Positions 8,957-19,414 of a DNA stretch of 64,000 bases are shown here, piece after piece (within the stretch, counting starts at the first letter, position 1; every line of letters begins with the position of its first letter). The translations under genes were made by a program, and so were the position numbers. The stretch is from Thalassobaculum sp965228445 (lineage in GTDB: Bacteria; Pseudomonadota; Alphaproteobacteria; Thalassobaculales; Thalassobaculaceae). The notes below the pieces were generated by a model. That model saw nothing but the letters and a program-made list of their open reading frames with translations, ran no database searches and was not told the DNA's origin. The stretch is from NCBI GenBank assembly GCA_965228445.1, contig OZ245813.1:1612001-1676000 (forward strand), in the 5' to 3' direction.

Positions 8957-9803
8957 CGACACCGGGCTCCGTCTTCCAGGCCTCGTCGCGGACCAGGGTC
9001 GAGAGGCGCTCGACCGGCTGGTCCACCCGCGGCAGCGAGGCCAGAAGGCCGCGCGTATAGGGGTGGGTGGCGTTGTGCAGCTCCGACGCCCGGCAGGTCT
9101 CCACGATCTGCCCGGCATACATGATCACCACCCGGTCGCAGAACGAGGCGACCAGGTTCAGGTCGTGGGAGATGAACATCAGCCCCATGCCACGCTGGCT
9201 GACCAGGTCGTCGACGATCGCCAGCACCTGCATCTGCACGGTCACGTCCAGGGCCGAGGTCGGCTCGTCGGCGATCAGCAGGTCGGGCTCGGCGATCAGC
9301 ATCATGGCGATCATGATGCGCTGGCCCATGCCGCCGGACACCTCGTGCGGGTAGGCCCTGTAGACCCGCTCCGGATCGCGGATCCGAACGGCCTCCAGCA
9401 TCTCCAGGGTGCGCCGTCGCGCCGCCCCGCCGGCGACGCCGGCACTGACCCGGTAGGCCTCGTCGATCTGCTTGCCGATGGTCATCACCGGGTTCAGCGA
9501 GAATTTGGGGTCCTGCATCACCATGGCGATGCGGTTGCCACGGATCCGCCGGTATTCCCGCTCAGACAGCTTGGTCAGGTCGATGCCGTCGAACGCCATC
9601 TTGCGGGCGGTGACGATCCCTGGCGGGCGGATCAGGCCGAGCACGGCGCGGCCGGTCATGGTCTTGCCGGAGCCGGACTCGCCGACGATGCCCACCTTCT
9701 CGCGACCGACCGAAAAGCTGATGTCGCGCACCGCGTGAACCGTGCGGGTGCGGGTGGGGAAGTCGATGCTGAGCCCCTCCACCTCGAGCAGCGGCCCACT
9801 CAT
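8940..9803 (-). CDS. peptide ABC transporter ATP-binding protein (DppD/OppD type)
   Basis: The first ATPase of the importer, 287 residues. It has Walker A GESGSGKT (41-48), the Q-loop segment MVMQDPKFSLNPVMTIG, signature VSGGMGQR and Walker B LLIADEPTSALD. It is somewhat shorter than many OppD proteins (about 320), with a reduced C-terminal extension, but no catalytic motif is missing. The start overlaps the end of the DppC-like gene by four bases (ATGA), indicating translational coupling. Confidence 0.93.
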   Translation of the reverse strand: MSGPLLEVEGLSIDFPTRTRTVHAVRDISFSVGREKVGIVGESGSGKTMTGRAVLGLIRPPGIVTARKMAFDGIDLTKLSEREYRRIRGNRIAMVMQDPKFSLNPVMTIGKQIDEAYRVSAGVAGGAARRRTLEMLEAVRIRDPERVYRAYPHEVSGGMGQRIMIAMMLIAEPDLLIADEPTSALDVTVQMQVLAIVDDLVSQRGMGLMFISHDLNLVASFCDRVVIMYAGQIVETCRASELHNATHPYTRGLLASLPRVDQPVERLSTLVRDEAWKTEPGVDARLI

Positions 9804-10729
9804 CGCGCAGACCTCGGGTCGAGGGCGTCGCGCAGCCCGTCGCCCAGCAGGTTGAAGCCGAGGCTGACGGTAAAGATGGCAAGGCCCGGCATGGTGGCGA
9901 CCCACCACTGGTCCAGGATGTAGAGCCGGCCGGTGGAGATCATCGCCCCCCATTCCGGCAGCGGCGGCTGGGCGCCGAGGCCGAGGAAGCCGAGACCGGC
10001 GGCCGTCAGGATGATGCCGGCCATATCCAGGGTGACGCGGACGATGACGCTGGACAGGCAGAGCGGCACCACATGGCCGGTGACGATGCGCAGCGGCGAG
10101 GCTCCCTGGAGACGGATCGCCGAGATGAAGTCGGAGTTGCGGATCGTCAGCGTCTCCGCCCGGGCGATGCGGGCATAGGGCGGCCAGGAGGTCAGCGCGA
10201 TGGCCAGCACCGCGTTGCCGATGCCGGGACCCAGCGCGGCGACGAAGGCCAGAGCCAGCACCAGCCGCGGGAAGGCCAGGAAGATGTCGGTGAACCGCAT
10301 CAGCACGGTATCGACCCAGCCGCCGGCATACCCGGCTACCGTGCCGATCAGCAGGCCGAAGACGGGCGCCGTCACCACCACCAGGGCGACGACGTAAAGG
10401 GTGATCCGGGCGCCGTAGAGCAGCCGGCTGAGAATGTCGCGGCCGAGTTCGTCGGTGCCCAGCAGGTTGCCCGGCGTGCCCGGCGGCAGCAGGCGGCGCT
10501 GCAGATCCTGGGCGATCGGGTCGTGGGGGGCGAGCAGCGGCGCGAAGACCGCCGCCAGGATCAGCGTGACCACGATCGCCAGCCCCAGCATGGCCAGCGG
10601 ATTGCGGGCCAGGCCGAGCCAGCCGAGATAGGCCTGGATGCAGCGCGCCTGGAACGGGCTCGACGGCGTCTCGCTGGTCAGCCAGGCGCGCAGGCCCGGC
10701 TCGCAGGCGGAAACGGAACGGTCGCTCAT
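9800..10729 (-). CDS. peptide ABC transporter permease (DppC/OppC type)
   Basis: A 309-residue inner-membrane permease. The cytoplasmic N-terminus is followed by a first membrane helix (AMLGLAIVVTLILAAVFAPLLA), the OppC-type segment HDPIAQDLQRRLLPP-GTDELGRDILSRLLYGAR, and a binding-protein-dependent permease core with the EAA loop near LQGASPLRIVTGHVVP. The family and its place between DppB and DppD are unambiguous. The segment GTDELGRD is diagnostic of the DppC branch. Confidence 0.93.
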   Translation of the reverse strand: MSDRSVSACEPGLRAWLTSETPSSPFQARCIQAYLGWLGLARNPLAMLGLAIVVTLILAAVFAPLLAPHDPIAQDLQRRLLPPGTPGNLLGTDELGRDILSRLLYGARITLYVVALVVVTAPVFGLLIGTVAGYAGGWVDTVLMRFTDIFLAFPRLVLALAFVAALGPGIGNAVLAIALTSWPPYARIARAETLTIRNSDFISAIRLQGASPLRIVTGHVVPLCLSSVIVRVTLDMAGIILTAAGLGFLGLGAQPPLPEWGAMISTGRLYILDQWWVATMPGLAIFTVSLGFNLLGDGLRDALDPRSAR

Positions 10730-10739
10730 CGCTCCCTCC

Positions 10740-11801
10740 TCACCGGGCGCGCGGGTCGAAGACCCGGTACAGGATGTCGGACAGCAGATTGAGGCCGACG
10801 AAGACGATGCCGACCACCACCGTGCCGCCGAGAACGGCGTTCATGTCGGCCGAGAGCAGCGCGTTGGTGATGTAGAAGCCGATGCCCGGCCAGGCGAAGA
10901 CGATCTCGGTCAGCACCGAGCCCTCCAGCAGGTTGGCGTAGCTGAGCGCGATCACCGTGATCAGCGGCACCATGACGTTGCCCAGCGCGTGCCCCCAGAT
11001 CACCCGCGCCTCCGACACGCCCTTCACCCGGGCGGTGGTGATGTATTCCTGGGCGAGCTGCTCCAGCATGAAGCTGCGGGTCATGCGGCTGATATAGGCG
11101 AGCGAGTAGTAGCCGAGCACCGAGGCCGGCAGAATGATGTGCGACAGGGCATTGGCGAACACCTCGAAATCGCCGGCGATCAGACTGTCGATCAGGATGA
11201 CGCCGGTGACCTGGGGGACGATGTCCTCGAAGAACACGTCGAGCCGGCCGGGTCCCGCCACCCAGTCGAGCTTGCCGTAGAAGATCAGCAGACCGACCAG
11301 GCCGAGCCAGAAGATCGGCATGGAATAGCCAAACAGGCCGAGCAGCCGCACCGCGTGGTCCGGCCAGCGGCCCTGATGCACCGCGGCCATCACACCGGCC
11401 GGGATGCCGAAGGCGACGCCGAGCAGGGTGGCGACCGTCGCCAGCTCCAGGGTCGCCGGGAACACGCGGGCGATATCCTCGATCACCGGGCGCGAGGTCA
11501 GCAGCGAGGTACCGAAATCGCCGCGCACCACTTCGCCGATATAGGTCAGGAACTGGATGTAGATCGGCTGGTCGAGGCCCATTGCGATGCGCGTGGCCTC
11601 ATAGACCTCGTTCGTCGCCCGCTCGCCGACGACGGCGAGGACGGGATCGATCGGCATCACCCGGCCGATCAGGAAGGTGATCAGCAGCAGGCCGAGCAGC
11701 GTGACCGCCAGGGTCACGACCACCCGACCGCCCTTCAGGACTCCCTGCCGGGAGGGGAGCCATCCCCCCCTCCCGCCGGGACGCGAACCAGCGAGGCTCA
11801 T
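10740..11801 (-). CDS. peptide ABC transporter permease (DppB/OppB type)
   Basis: A 353-residue inner-membrane permease with about six helices. The N-terminal helix (VVVTLAVTLLGLLLITFLI) is followed by the DppB-type segment GLDQPIYIQFLTYIGEVVRGDFGTS with some spacing changes, and the EAA loop EYITTARVKGVSEARVIWGHA. It forms the translocation pore with the DppC-like protein. It starts nine bases after the binding-protein gene, so the operon reads binding protein, DppB, DppC, DppD, DppF. Confidence 0.93.
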   Translation of the reverse strand: MSLAGSRPGGRGGWLPSRQGVLKGGRVVVTLAVTLLGLLLITFLIGRVMPIDPVLAVVGERATNEVYEATRIAMGLDQPIYIQFLTYIGEVVRGDFGTSLLTSRPVIEDIARVFPATLELATVATLLGVAFGIPAGVMAAVHQGRWPDHAVRLLGLFGYSMPIFWLGLVGLLIFYGKLDWVAGPGRLDVFFEDIVPQVTGVILIDSLIAGDFEVFANALSHIILPASVLGYYSLAYISRMTRSFMLEQLAQEYITTARVKGVSEARVIWGHALGNVMVPLITVIALSYANLLEGSVLTEIVFAWPGIGFYITNALLSADMNAVLGGTVVVGIVFVGLNLLSDILYRVFDPRAR

Positions 11802-11810
11802 CGCGTCCGC

Positions 11811-13409
11811 TTACTTCGTGACGGTCCAGTAATAGACCGCCGAGATCGCGCTACCCGTCACCAGGTTCTCGACGTCCTTGCGCAGACCGGTCTGCTCGAT
11901 CTTCTGGAACATGACCACGAACGGGCTGGTCGCCTGATGCTCCTTCTGGATCGCCCGGTACATCTCGGCCCGCTTGTCGCGGTCGGCTTCCTGCACCGCC
12001 GCTTCGGTCTGCTTGGTCATCTCCGGAATGTCCCAGGAGTTGCGCCAGGCCAGCTTGCCGGTCAGCTTCGCCTCGTCGGCGTTGTCCGGGTTATGGGCGA
12101 AGGTGTCGGCGTTGGTGTGTGGGTCCGGATAGTCCGGGCCCCAGGCGCCGAGATAGATGTCGTGCTCGCGCGCCCGGTACTCGCCCAGCGACTGCTTGCC
12201 GGTCATCGGGGTCAGCTCGACGGTGATGCCCGCCTCGGTCAGCGAGCCCTGGATCGCCTGGGCCATCGCCATGTAGGACGGCTCGTTGCGGACGTTGATC
12301 TTCACCGAGACGTCGCTGGCGTGACCGGCCTCGGCCAGCAGCGCCTTCGCCTTGGCGATGTCGAGCGTGTAGGGCTGGTCCTTCAGCTCACCCAGATAGG
12401 TCAGCGGCAGGAAGGCCTGATGCACGGTGTACTGGCCGCGCAGGATGGTCTCGGTCATGCCCTTGTAGTCGACCGCCCACTTCACCGCCTCGATCACCTT
12501 CGGATCGTTCAGCGGCGCCTTCTTCTGGTTCAGCGACATGTAGACGATACGGCCGCGCAGGTCCTCGTCGACCTTCAGGTCGCCATTGGCGGAGACGGCG
12601 GCGATGTCTTCCGGCGTCAGGTTGCGCGCGACGTCGATATCGCCCTTCTCCAGCAGCAGGCGCTGGCTGGCGGATTCCGCGATATGCCGCACAAAAACGC
12701 GCTTCATGGCCGGCGTGGCACGCCAGTAGTCCGGATTGACGTCGAGCACGTAGGACTCGTTCGCCTTCCAGGAGCGCAGCGAATAGGCACCGGAGCCGGC
12801 TGTGTTGGTCTTCAGCCACTCATAGCCGAGATCGCCGTCCTTCTCGTTCGCCATCGCCGTCTTCTTGTCGACGATCGAGCCGATGGTGGCGGTCAGGCAG
12901 TTCAGGACGAAGGACTGGGCGTAGACCTTGTCGGTGGTGATCACCAGGGTCGAGGCGTCGGTCGCCTTGATCGTGTCCTCGATGTTCTCCTTGGTGAAAC
13001 CGAACTGCGTCAGGATGAAGGACGGGGTCTTCTCCAGCAGCACCGCGCGGCGCAGGGAGAACTCGGCATCCTCCGCCGTCACCGGGTTGCCGGACTGGAA
13101 CTTGATGCCCTCGCGGATCTTGAAGGTGAAGGTCTTGCCGTCCTCGCTGACCGTCCAGGACTCAGCCAGCCCGGGCTGATAGCCGGCGGCCAGGTCGAGG
13201 GGGTTGAACTCGACGAGATGGTCGTAGGTGTTCCGGAGCAGGTCGCCCCCGGAGAACTCGAACGCCTCGGCAGGGTCGAGCGACACGATGTCGTCGATGG
13301 TCGCGGCCACGACGAGGGTGTCTTTGGGGGTGTCGGCAAAGGATGCGGGCGCGGTCAGCGTGACCGCGGCAAGCATGCCGAGCGCCCAGGCGGACGTGAG
13401 CTTGGACAT
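11811..13409 (-). CDS. peptide ABC transporter substrate-binding protein (SBP_bac_5 family)
   Basis: A periplasmic binding protein of 532 residues. The ATG at 13409 is chosen for its GGAGG site eight bases upstream. A Sec signal peptide ends near ASFA-DTP (cleavage about residue 25). The mature protein has the family 5 profile: LVVAATIDDIVSLDPAEA at the N-terminus, then LAESWTVSEDGKTFTFKIREGIKFQSG. Such proteins deliver oligopeptides, dipeptides, glutathione or opines to a DppBCDF-type permease. The exact ligand cannot be told from sequence. It is the first gene of the operon. Confidence 0.92.
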   Translation of the reverse strand: MSKLTSAWALGMLAAVTLTAPASFADTPKDTLVVAATIDDIVSLDPAEAFEFSGGDLLRNTYDHLVEFNPLDLAAGYQPGLAESWTVSEDGKTFTFKIREGIKFQSGNPVTAEDAEFSLRRAVLLEKTPSFILTQFGFTKENIEDTIKATDASTLVITTDKVYAQSFVLNCLTATIGSIVDKKTAMANEKDGDLGYEWLKTNTAGSGAYSLRSWKANESYVLDVNPDYWRATPAMKRVFVRHIAESASQRLLLEKGDIDVARNLTPEDIAAVSANGDLKVDEDLRGRIVYMSLNQKKAPLNDPKVIEAVKWAVDYKGMTETILRGQYTVHQAFLPLTYLGELKDQPYTLDIAKAKALLAEAGHASDVSVKINVRNEPSYMAMAQAIQGSLTEAGITVELTPMTGKQSLGEYRAREHDIYLGAWGPDYPDPHTNADTFAHNPDNADEAKLTGKLAWRNSWDIPEMTKQTEAAVQEADRDKRAEMYRAIQKEHQATSPFVVMFQKIEQTGLRKDVENLVTGSAISAVYYWTVTK

Positions 13410-13577
13410 GTGTGAAGCCTCCAATTGGTGGCCCGCCTCGGTTCTGTGACCGACTGCGCGACCGTTGGACGCTCACTTAAGCAGGATTTGGTCTGCGCAA
13501 AAACCAGATTCAGCGCCCCCTCGACGGCGTCGCATTGCGTGGCTGGCCGCCCTGCCTACGGCTGCTATGCTCGCCCC

Positions 13578-14507
13578 ATGACCAGACCGAGAATCACCCT
13601 CTTCGAGAACCTCCGCACCCTCGGCTATGTCCCCTTCTACCTCGCCATCGAGCGCGGGGAATGGGCGCGCGAGGGCGTGGACGTCACCGTCACCCTGTCG
13701 CCCTCGACGGACTACACCGCCCAGGGCCTGCTGGAGGGCGCCACCGACGTCTCCTGGGGCGGGCCGATGCGGGTGATGATGCACCATGACGCCGCCCGCA
13801 GGCGCGGCGAGGACTGCCCGCTGGTCTGCTTCGGCCAGGTGGTGGCCCGCGATCCCTTCGTGCTGGTCGGCCGAGAGCCCAATCCCGATTTCCGCTTCAT
13901 CGACCTGACGGGGAAGCGGCTGGGCGTGGCGGTGGAGGTGCCGACCCCCTGGATGACCCTGCAGGACGATCTGGATCGGGCCGGTGTGGCACTTTCGGAC
14001 TGGACCCGCGCATCGGACCGAACCATGGGCGAGAACGTCGAGGCGCTCGGCCGCGGCGAGGTCGACGTGATCCAGGTGTTCGAACCCTATGCCGACCGCG
14101 CCGTCACCGAGCACGGCTGCCACGTCTGGCACCGCTTCGCCACCCGCGGCGATGTCGGCTTCACCAGCTTCTACACCACCCGGGCCTTCGCCGAGCGGGA
14201 ACGCGAGACCTGCCGCGCGCTGATCCGCGGCATCGGCCGCAGCCTGCGCTACCTGCACGATGCCGATCCGGCCGAGATGGCGGCGACGGTACGCCCTTAT
14301 TTCCCGGATCTGTCCGAGGAAGCCCTGGTCCGGATCATCGCCACCCTGCGCGGCGTCGGGCTGTGGGCGCGGACGCCGCACTTCCCGCCGACCGCCTTCG
14401 TGCGGCTGAAGGCGGCCCTGCTCACCGGCGGGCTGATCTCGCACGACATCCCCTACGATCTGGCGGTGGATGCCGACCTGTCGGACACGCCGATCCCGAC
14501 CGACTGA
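13578..14507 (+). CDS. NMT1/THI5-like substrate-binding protein without signal peptide
   Basis: A 309-residue protein with the fold of ABC-type binding proteins for thiamine precursors, sulfonates or similar (NMT1/THI5-like). Typical segments are TLGYVPFYLAIERGEWAREG near the N-terminus and LEGATDVSWGGPMRVM, and a later DLTGKRLGVAVEVPTPW. It begins with MTRPRITLFENLRTLGY and shows neither a Sec nor Tat signal, and no permease or ATPase gene is adjacent. It may be cytoplasmic, as a binding protein or an enzyme of this fold. It faces a convergent oxygenase gene. Confidence 0.75.
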   Translation: MTRPRITLFENLRTLGYVPFYLAIERGEWAREGVDVTVTLSPSTDYTAQGLLEGATDVSWGGPMRVMMHHDAARRRGEDCPLVCFGQVVARDPFVLVGREPNPDFRFIDLTGKRLGVAVEVPTPWMTLQDDLDRAGVALSDWTRASDRTMGENVEALGRGEVDVIQVFEPYADRAVTEHGCHVWHRFATRGDVGFTSFYTTRAFAERERETCRALIRGIGRSLRYLHDADPAEMAATVRPYFPDLSEEALVRIIATLRGVGLWARTPHFPPTAFVRLKAALLTGGLISHDIPYDLAVDADLSDTPIPTD

Positions 14508-14516
14508 GACCGCCTG

Positions 14517-14557
14517 GAGCAAATCACGATCAGATGGAAACAGCTGATCGCGCTCTA
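14517..14557. repeat. palindromic repeat, copy 1 (overlaps a stop codon)
   Basis: A 41-base imperfect palindrome: GAGCAAATCACGATCAG, a short spacer, then CTGATCGCGCTCTA. It lies between two convergent genes, and its last three bases (CTA) are the TAG stop of the oxygenase gene read on the minus strand. A related copy lies at 52811-52861. It can form a hairpin in both transcripts and may work as a bidirectional terminator. Confidence 0.8.
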
Positions 14558-15553
14558 CGCCGCCTTGTGGCTGGCGTCGATCTTGCGGCGGATATGCTCG
14601 CCGGCGGTGATGGTCGGGTAGCGCGGCACGTCGCCCGGTCCCAGACAGCTCGGCACGCAGCGGATCTCGGCGTCGAAGTTCGGATGCACGAAATACCCGA
14701 TCGACATGCGTCGGCTCTGAGCGTCGCCGGTATCCGGCACGACCACCCGGTGCAGCGTGGAGACCCATTTGTCGTTGGTCCAACGCTGCATCATGTCGCC
14801 CAGATTGACCACGAGTTCGCCCGGCTTCGGCTGCACCGGCACCCATCTCCCGTCGGCCAGCCGCGCCTCCAGCCCGCCCTTGCCCTCGGTCATGGCCAGC
14901 AGGGTCATCGCGCCGAAGTCGGTATGGGCACCGGCACGAAGCTGCCCCGGCTCCGGCGGTGTGCCAAGCACCGGGTAGTGATGCATGCCGAAAATCGAGA
15001 AATGCCGGTCCAGCAGGGCGGCGAAGCCGTCCTCGTCCTGGTCGAGCGCGCGGGCGGTGATCCGCATCATGTCGCGCGACAGGCGTTCGAATGCCCGGTA
15101 CAGGTCGACCAGGGCGCCGGCGAAGCCGGCGGGCACGTCCGGGATCGTGTTCCCGGCATAGGCGGTCTCGGCCGCGGCCAGGTCGGCGTAATGGGCGCTG
15201 TGGTCGTCGACCGGGCCAAGGAAGATCGACTCGCGCAGGTCCGGCGGCGTCTTGGCCCCCAACGTGGAAGCGAGGTTGCGCGTCGCCACCCGGTGGTAGC
15301 CCCGCTGCCGCGCCGCACCGGTAGGGTGGAACCGGTCCTTGTCCGCCTGCGGCAGGTCGAAGAAGTCCATGCCCAACCCGATCGCACGGGACAGGGTCTC
15401 CGGCGGCAGGCCGTGGCCGGCGATCACCAGGAAGCCGACGCTCTCGCAGGCCTCGCGCACGGCCCTGGCGACCGCGTCCTTGCCCGCCGGATCACCGGCG
15501 AGAAACGGCGCGATGTCGATGGTCGGAATCTGCAACCCGTCTGAAGCCGCCAC
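14555..15553 (-). CDS. isopenicillin-N-synthase-like 2-oxoglutarate/Fe(II)-type oxygenase
   Basis: A cytoplasmic non-heme iron enzyme of 332 residues. The GTG at 15553 is chosen because AAGGAGG lies eight bases upstream. The DIOX_N domain (IPTIDIAPFLAGD, then VGFLVIAGHGLP) is followed by the jelly-roll 2OG-Fe domain. Iron ligands His210, Asp212 (AHTDFG) and His268 (TLHRVV) and the co-substrate residues Arg282 and Ser284 (RRMSIGYF) are present. The substrate is unknown; relatives oxidise small molecules. The stop codon lies inside a palindromic repeat. Confidence 0.9.
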   Translation of the reverse strand: MAASDGLQIPTIDIAPFLAGDPAGKDAVARAVREACESVGFLVIAGHGLPPETLSRAIGLGMDFFDLPQADKDRFHPTGAARQRGYHRVATRNLASTLGAKTPPDLRESIFLGPVDDHSAHYADLAAAETAYAGNTIPDVPAGFAGALVDLYRAFERLSRDMMRITARALDQDEDGFAALLDRHFSIFGMHHYPVLGTPPEPGQLRAGAHTDFGAMTLLAMTEGKGGLEARLADGRWVPVQPKPGELVVNLGDMMQRWTNDKWVSTLHRVVVPDTGDAQSRRMSIGYFVHPNFDAEIRCVPSCLGPGDVPRYPTITAGEHIRRKIDASHKAA

Positions 15554-15703
15554 GTCCTGCCCTCCTTGGTCTTGCGATTGCCTGCGCAGAGTGGTGAGGC
15601 TCAACCCTGCTAGGGTCACAGCCGGCGCAGCAAGCGGTAATCGGTCGCGCCTCACGTCAGCGTGATCGCAATCCCTACGGCCGGTTGTACTGCCGGCGCC
15701 GGT

Positions 15704-17170
<1,467 letters not shown>

Positions 17171-17454
17171 CGAGAATTCCCAGGAGTTGCCGGTGTTTGG
17201 CTGAAAAGATAGCGGAATGTGGACGGTCTTAGAACCGGGCGGCCGCGCGCGGCGGAAGTTCTCTCACCCGGTCCCGATGGGGGGCGCCGATCCCTACGAC
17301 ACGCGGGCGGTTCCGGCAATGTCGGATCCGCCCCTCGCTGCCGCCGGATCGCAGGTTCTAGGCAGGCGCCGCCCGGCACCGACTCGGCACGCCCGGCTTG
17401 CGATTCACCGACGGCCCTGATTCAGTGCGAGTGCAACGGGAGGGCGATCCGGAC

Positions 17455-17844
17455 ATGGCCTGTGGGGCAACGGGGAACGGACAGGAGCAGGTCGTGGGCG
17501 ACGCGGTCGTCGTGCGGCTGTGCGTCACCTGTTCGCCTGCCGCCGGGAGCACACATGTGGAGAACCTGCATCAGCGCCTGGCCCAGGCGGATCTGCCCGT
17601 TGCGGTGCGCGTGAACGCCCAGCGCTGTCTGGGGGCCTGCGCCGAGCCGATCGCGCTCTCCCTGCAGGGGGCGGGCCGGGCGACCTATCTGTTCTCCGGC
17701 GTGCAGCCGGCGGAGGATATGGCGGATATCGAGGCCACCCTGCGCCTCTATCTCGACAGTCCGGCCGGCTGGATCGATGACGCGCGCGGCTGCGGCCGTC
17801 TCCGCTTCTGCCTGCGCGGGCGGGTGCCGGCGCTGGAGGTCTGA
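17455..17844 (+). CDS. DUF1636 family metal-binding-type protein (copy 1)
   Basis: A 129-residue protein; the ATG at 17455 follows a GGGAGG site. DUF1636 proteins are small, Cys-containing, thioredoxin-fold-like proteins frequently found in cobalamin loci. Visible motifs: RLCVTCSPAAG near the N-terminus, QRCLGACAEPIALSL in the middle, and late cysteines in GCGRLRFCLRG. The Cys pairs could hold an iron-sulfur cluster. It converges with the CbtAB-associated His-rich gene. A second family member starts the cobW-cobN operon at 33153-33575. Confidence 0.75.
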   Translation: MACGATGNGQEQVVGDAVVVRLCVTCSPAAGSTHVENLHQRLAQADLPVAVRVNAQRCLGACAEPIALSLQGAGRATYLFSGVQPAEDMADIEATLRLYLDSPAGWIDDARGCGRLRFCLRGRVPALEV

Positions 17845-17867
17845 TCGTCGAGCGAACGGCGGCCGCG

Positions 17868-18449
17868 TCAGTTGCGGACGGTCACCGACGCGGACAAGGG
17901 CCGGTCGCCGACCACGAAGGGACGGTGGTCGTTGGCGTTCAGCGTGACCTCGACCGTGACGTCGCCCTCGGGAAGCGATCCGAGATGCAGCCACGGGCCG
18001 TAGACCCGGCCGATCTTCTCGCCATTGACGTAGACGTGGGCATGCCCCTCGCCAGGCACATGCGCACCACTGGCATGCTCCGGCGCAAAGCGGAAACCGG
18101 CGGTCTCGACATGCAGGTTCCAGCCGGAGGACGGGTCCGGCCGCATGTCGAGCGAGACGGAGGGCGCATCCTCATCCGCCGGCAGGATGTAGGGCGTCGC
18201 ATGATCGTGCGAGGCCGCCGCCGCGCCGACGCCGTGCGGCGCGTCCACGGTGCAGATGTTGCCGGCGAGCATCTCTTCAGACAGCCCGGTCTTCGCCGCG
18301 ACATGGGCGAGCGACGGTCCGTGACCATGCTGACCCGCATCGCCGTGATCGTGACCGTCCAGCGTGATCCCGTTGCCGGCCGCGACGGCGAAGCCGACTC
18401 CTCCGCCGAAGACCAGTCCGATCAGCAGCATGGGGATGGAACGGTCCAT
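17868..18449 (-). CDS. exported His-rich protein of the cobalt-uptake operon
   Basis: I do not recognise the family. The 193-residue protein begins with a membrane anchor or signal peptide (IPMLLIGLVFGGGVGFAVAAG), so it is probably exported or tethered outside. The following region is rich in His: GHDHGDAGQHGHG (32-44), a further HDH at 81-83, and GHAHVYVNG later. The C-terminal half looks like a beta-sandwich (WLHLGSLPEGDVTVEVTLNAN). A GGAGG site precedes the ATG. It follows cbtA by 74 bases, downstream of a B12 riboswitch. A periplasmic cobalt-handling role is an inference from motif and context. Confidence 0.65.
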   Translation of the reverse strand: MDRSIPMLLIGLVFGGGVGFAVAAGNGITLDGHDHGDAGQHGHGPSLAHVAAKTGLSEEMLAGNICTVDAPHGVGAAAASHDHATPYILPADEDAPSVSLDMRPDPSSGWNLHVETAGFRFAPEHASGAHVPGEGHAHVYVNGEKIGRVYGPWLHLGSLPEGDVTVEVTLNANDHRPFVVGDRPLSASVTVRN

Positions 18450-18523
18450 GGAGACCTCCGGCTGGTCGTCCGCCGGATCGCGCGACCGACCCGGCGGAGA
18501 CCGTCAATGTTGCGTGAGGCGGC

Positions 18524-19225
18524 TCAGGCCGTCTCGGCCGCGCCGACGCTCGCCGATTCTCTCGACCAGAAATATCCGCCGAGACAGCCGACCATCACCC
18601 AGGCCGCCAGACCGACGCCGTAGGCCCGGGCGGCGAACAGGGCGCCGATCTCCGTCGGCACCGGCCCGGTGAACACATCGGGCTCCGGAGCGCCGATGAC
18701 ATGGGGAGCGAGCAGCAGCACCACCGCCGGTCCCCACGCCTTCCAGCTATGCCCGAAGGCGATCAGCCAGAGCGCCACCGCGGCGGCCGCGACCGTCGCG
18801 AACCACCAGACCTGGCGGGCATAGACATCGGCCGCCGCAACGCCCGGCACCTCCGGCGCCAGGGTGAAGCCGGGAGCGAAATGCACGACCAGGAAGCCGG
18901 CGACGCCCCAGATCAGGCCGGTCCGCGCCGAGATCACCGCGCCGCGCTGCTCGGCCAGCGACATCAGTGCGATCATGATCAGCGCATAGCCGGAATAGAC
19001 GAGCATGGTGAAGACGGTGCTCAGACCGTCCCGCACCGGGTCGAGCCCGCCAAGCTCCGGGTGGGCGGACACCTCGGACGTCGCACCGAAATGCACCAGA
19101 TCGCCGCCCTCGTAGAGTTCGGCATGGAGCAGCACGGGCTGCACGAAATAGAGCTGCAACAGGGCCGCAAGCAGCCCGGCGACAGCACCAGCGAACAGGG
19201 CGCTGGTCAGGATCCGTGTGAACAT
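18524..19225 (-). CDS. cbtA: cobalt transporter subunit CbtA
   Basis: A 233-residue membrane protein with about six helices. CbtA is the presumed pore of a cobalt transporter typical of B12-riboswitch regulons in proteobacteria. It begins MFTRILTSALFAGAVAGLLA; the helix-loop segment with LQLYFVQPVLLHAELYEGG and HFAPGFTLAPEVPG is characteristic of the family, and conserved His and acidic residues lie near helix ends. It starts four bases after cbtB. The substrate is known for the family from genomic context rather than measured here. Confidence 0.9.
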   Translation of the reverse strand: MFTRILTSALFAGAVAGLLAALLQLYFVQPVLLHAELYEGGDLVHFGATSEVSAHPELGGLDPVRDGLSTVFTMLVYSGYALIMIALMSLAEQRGAVISARTGLIWGVAGFLVVHFAPGFTLAPEVPGVAAADVYARQVWWFATVAAAAVALWLIAFGHSWKAWGPAVVLLLAPHVIGAPEPDVFTGPVPTEIGALFAARAYGVGLAAWVMVGCLGGYFWSRESASVGAAETA

Positions 19226-19229
19226 GGCG

Positions 19230-19400
19230 TCAGTGACAGGGGAAGCCGGTCGCGTGACGGACGTCATGCGCGGCGTCGTGCAGGGTCTCGGTCTGCACAT
19301 GGCCGGTCACGAAGATGATGGCGAGGCCGAAAAACGCCGCCAGAAGTGCCGGTGCCAGCCTGGAGCCCGCACCGGTTGCCGCAGTCGCGGTGGTATTCAT
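19230..19400 (-). CDS. cbtB: cobalt transporter subunit CbtB
   Basis: A 56-residue protein with a single transmembrane helix (LAPALLAAFFGLAIIFVTG) and a His-rich C-terminus, HDAAHDVRHATGFPCH, which is the diagnostic CbtB motif for metal binding. The ATG at 19400 has an AGGAAGG site just upstream; the further upstream in-frame ATG at 19424 would place coding sequence over a leader hairpin. It is the first gene after the cobalamin riboswitch and pairs with CbtA. Confidence 0.93.
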   Translation of the reverse strand: MNTTATAATGAGSRLAPALLAAFFGLAIIFVTGHVQTETLHDAAHDVRHATGFPCH

Positions 19401-19414
19401 TGTCGGTCCTTCCT

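Noticed and set aside
10638..13415. A 925-residue plus-strand frame opposite the peptide transporter
   Set aside because: It is His/Arg/Gln/Asp-rich low-complexity translation, antisense to two well-supported ABC genes and without any domain.
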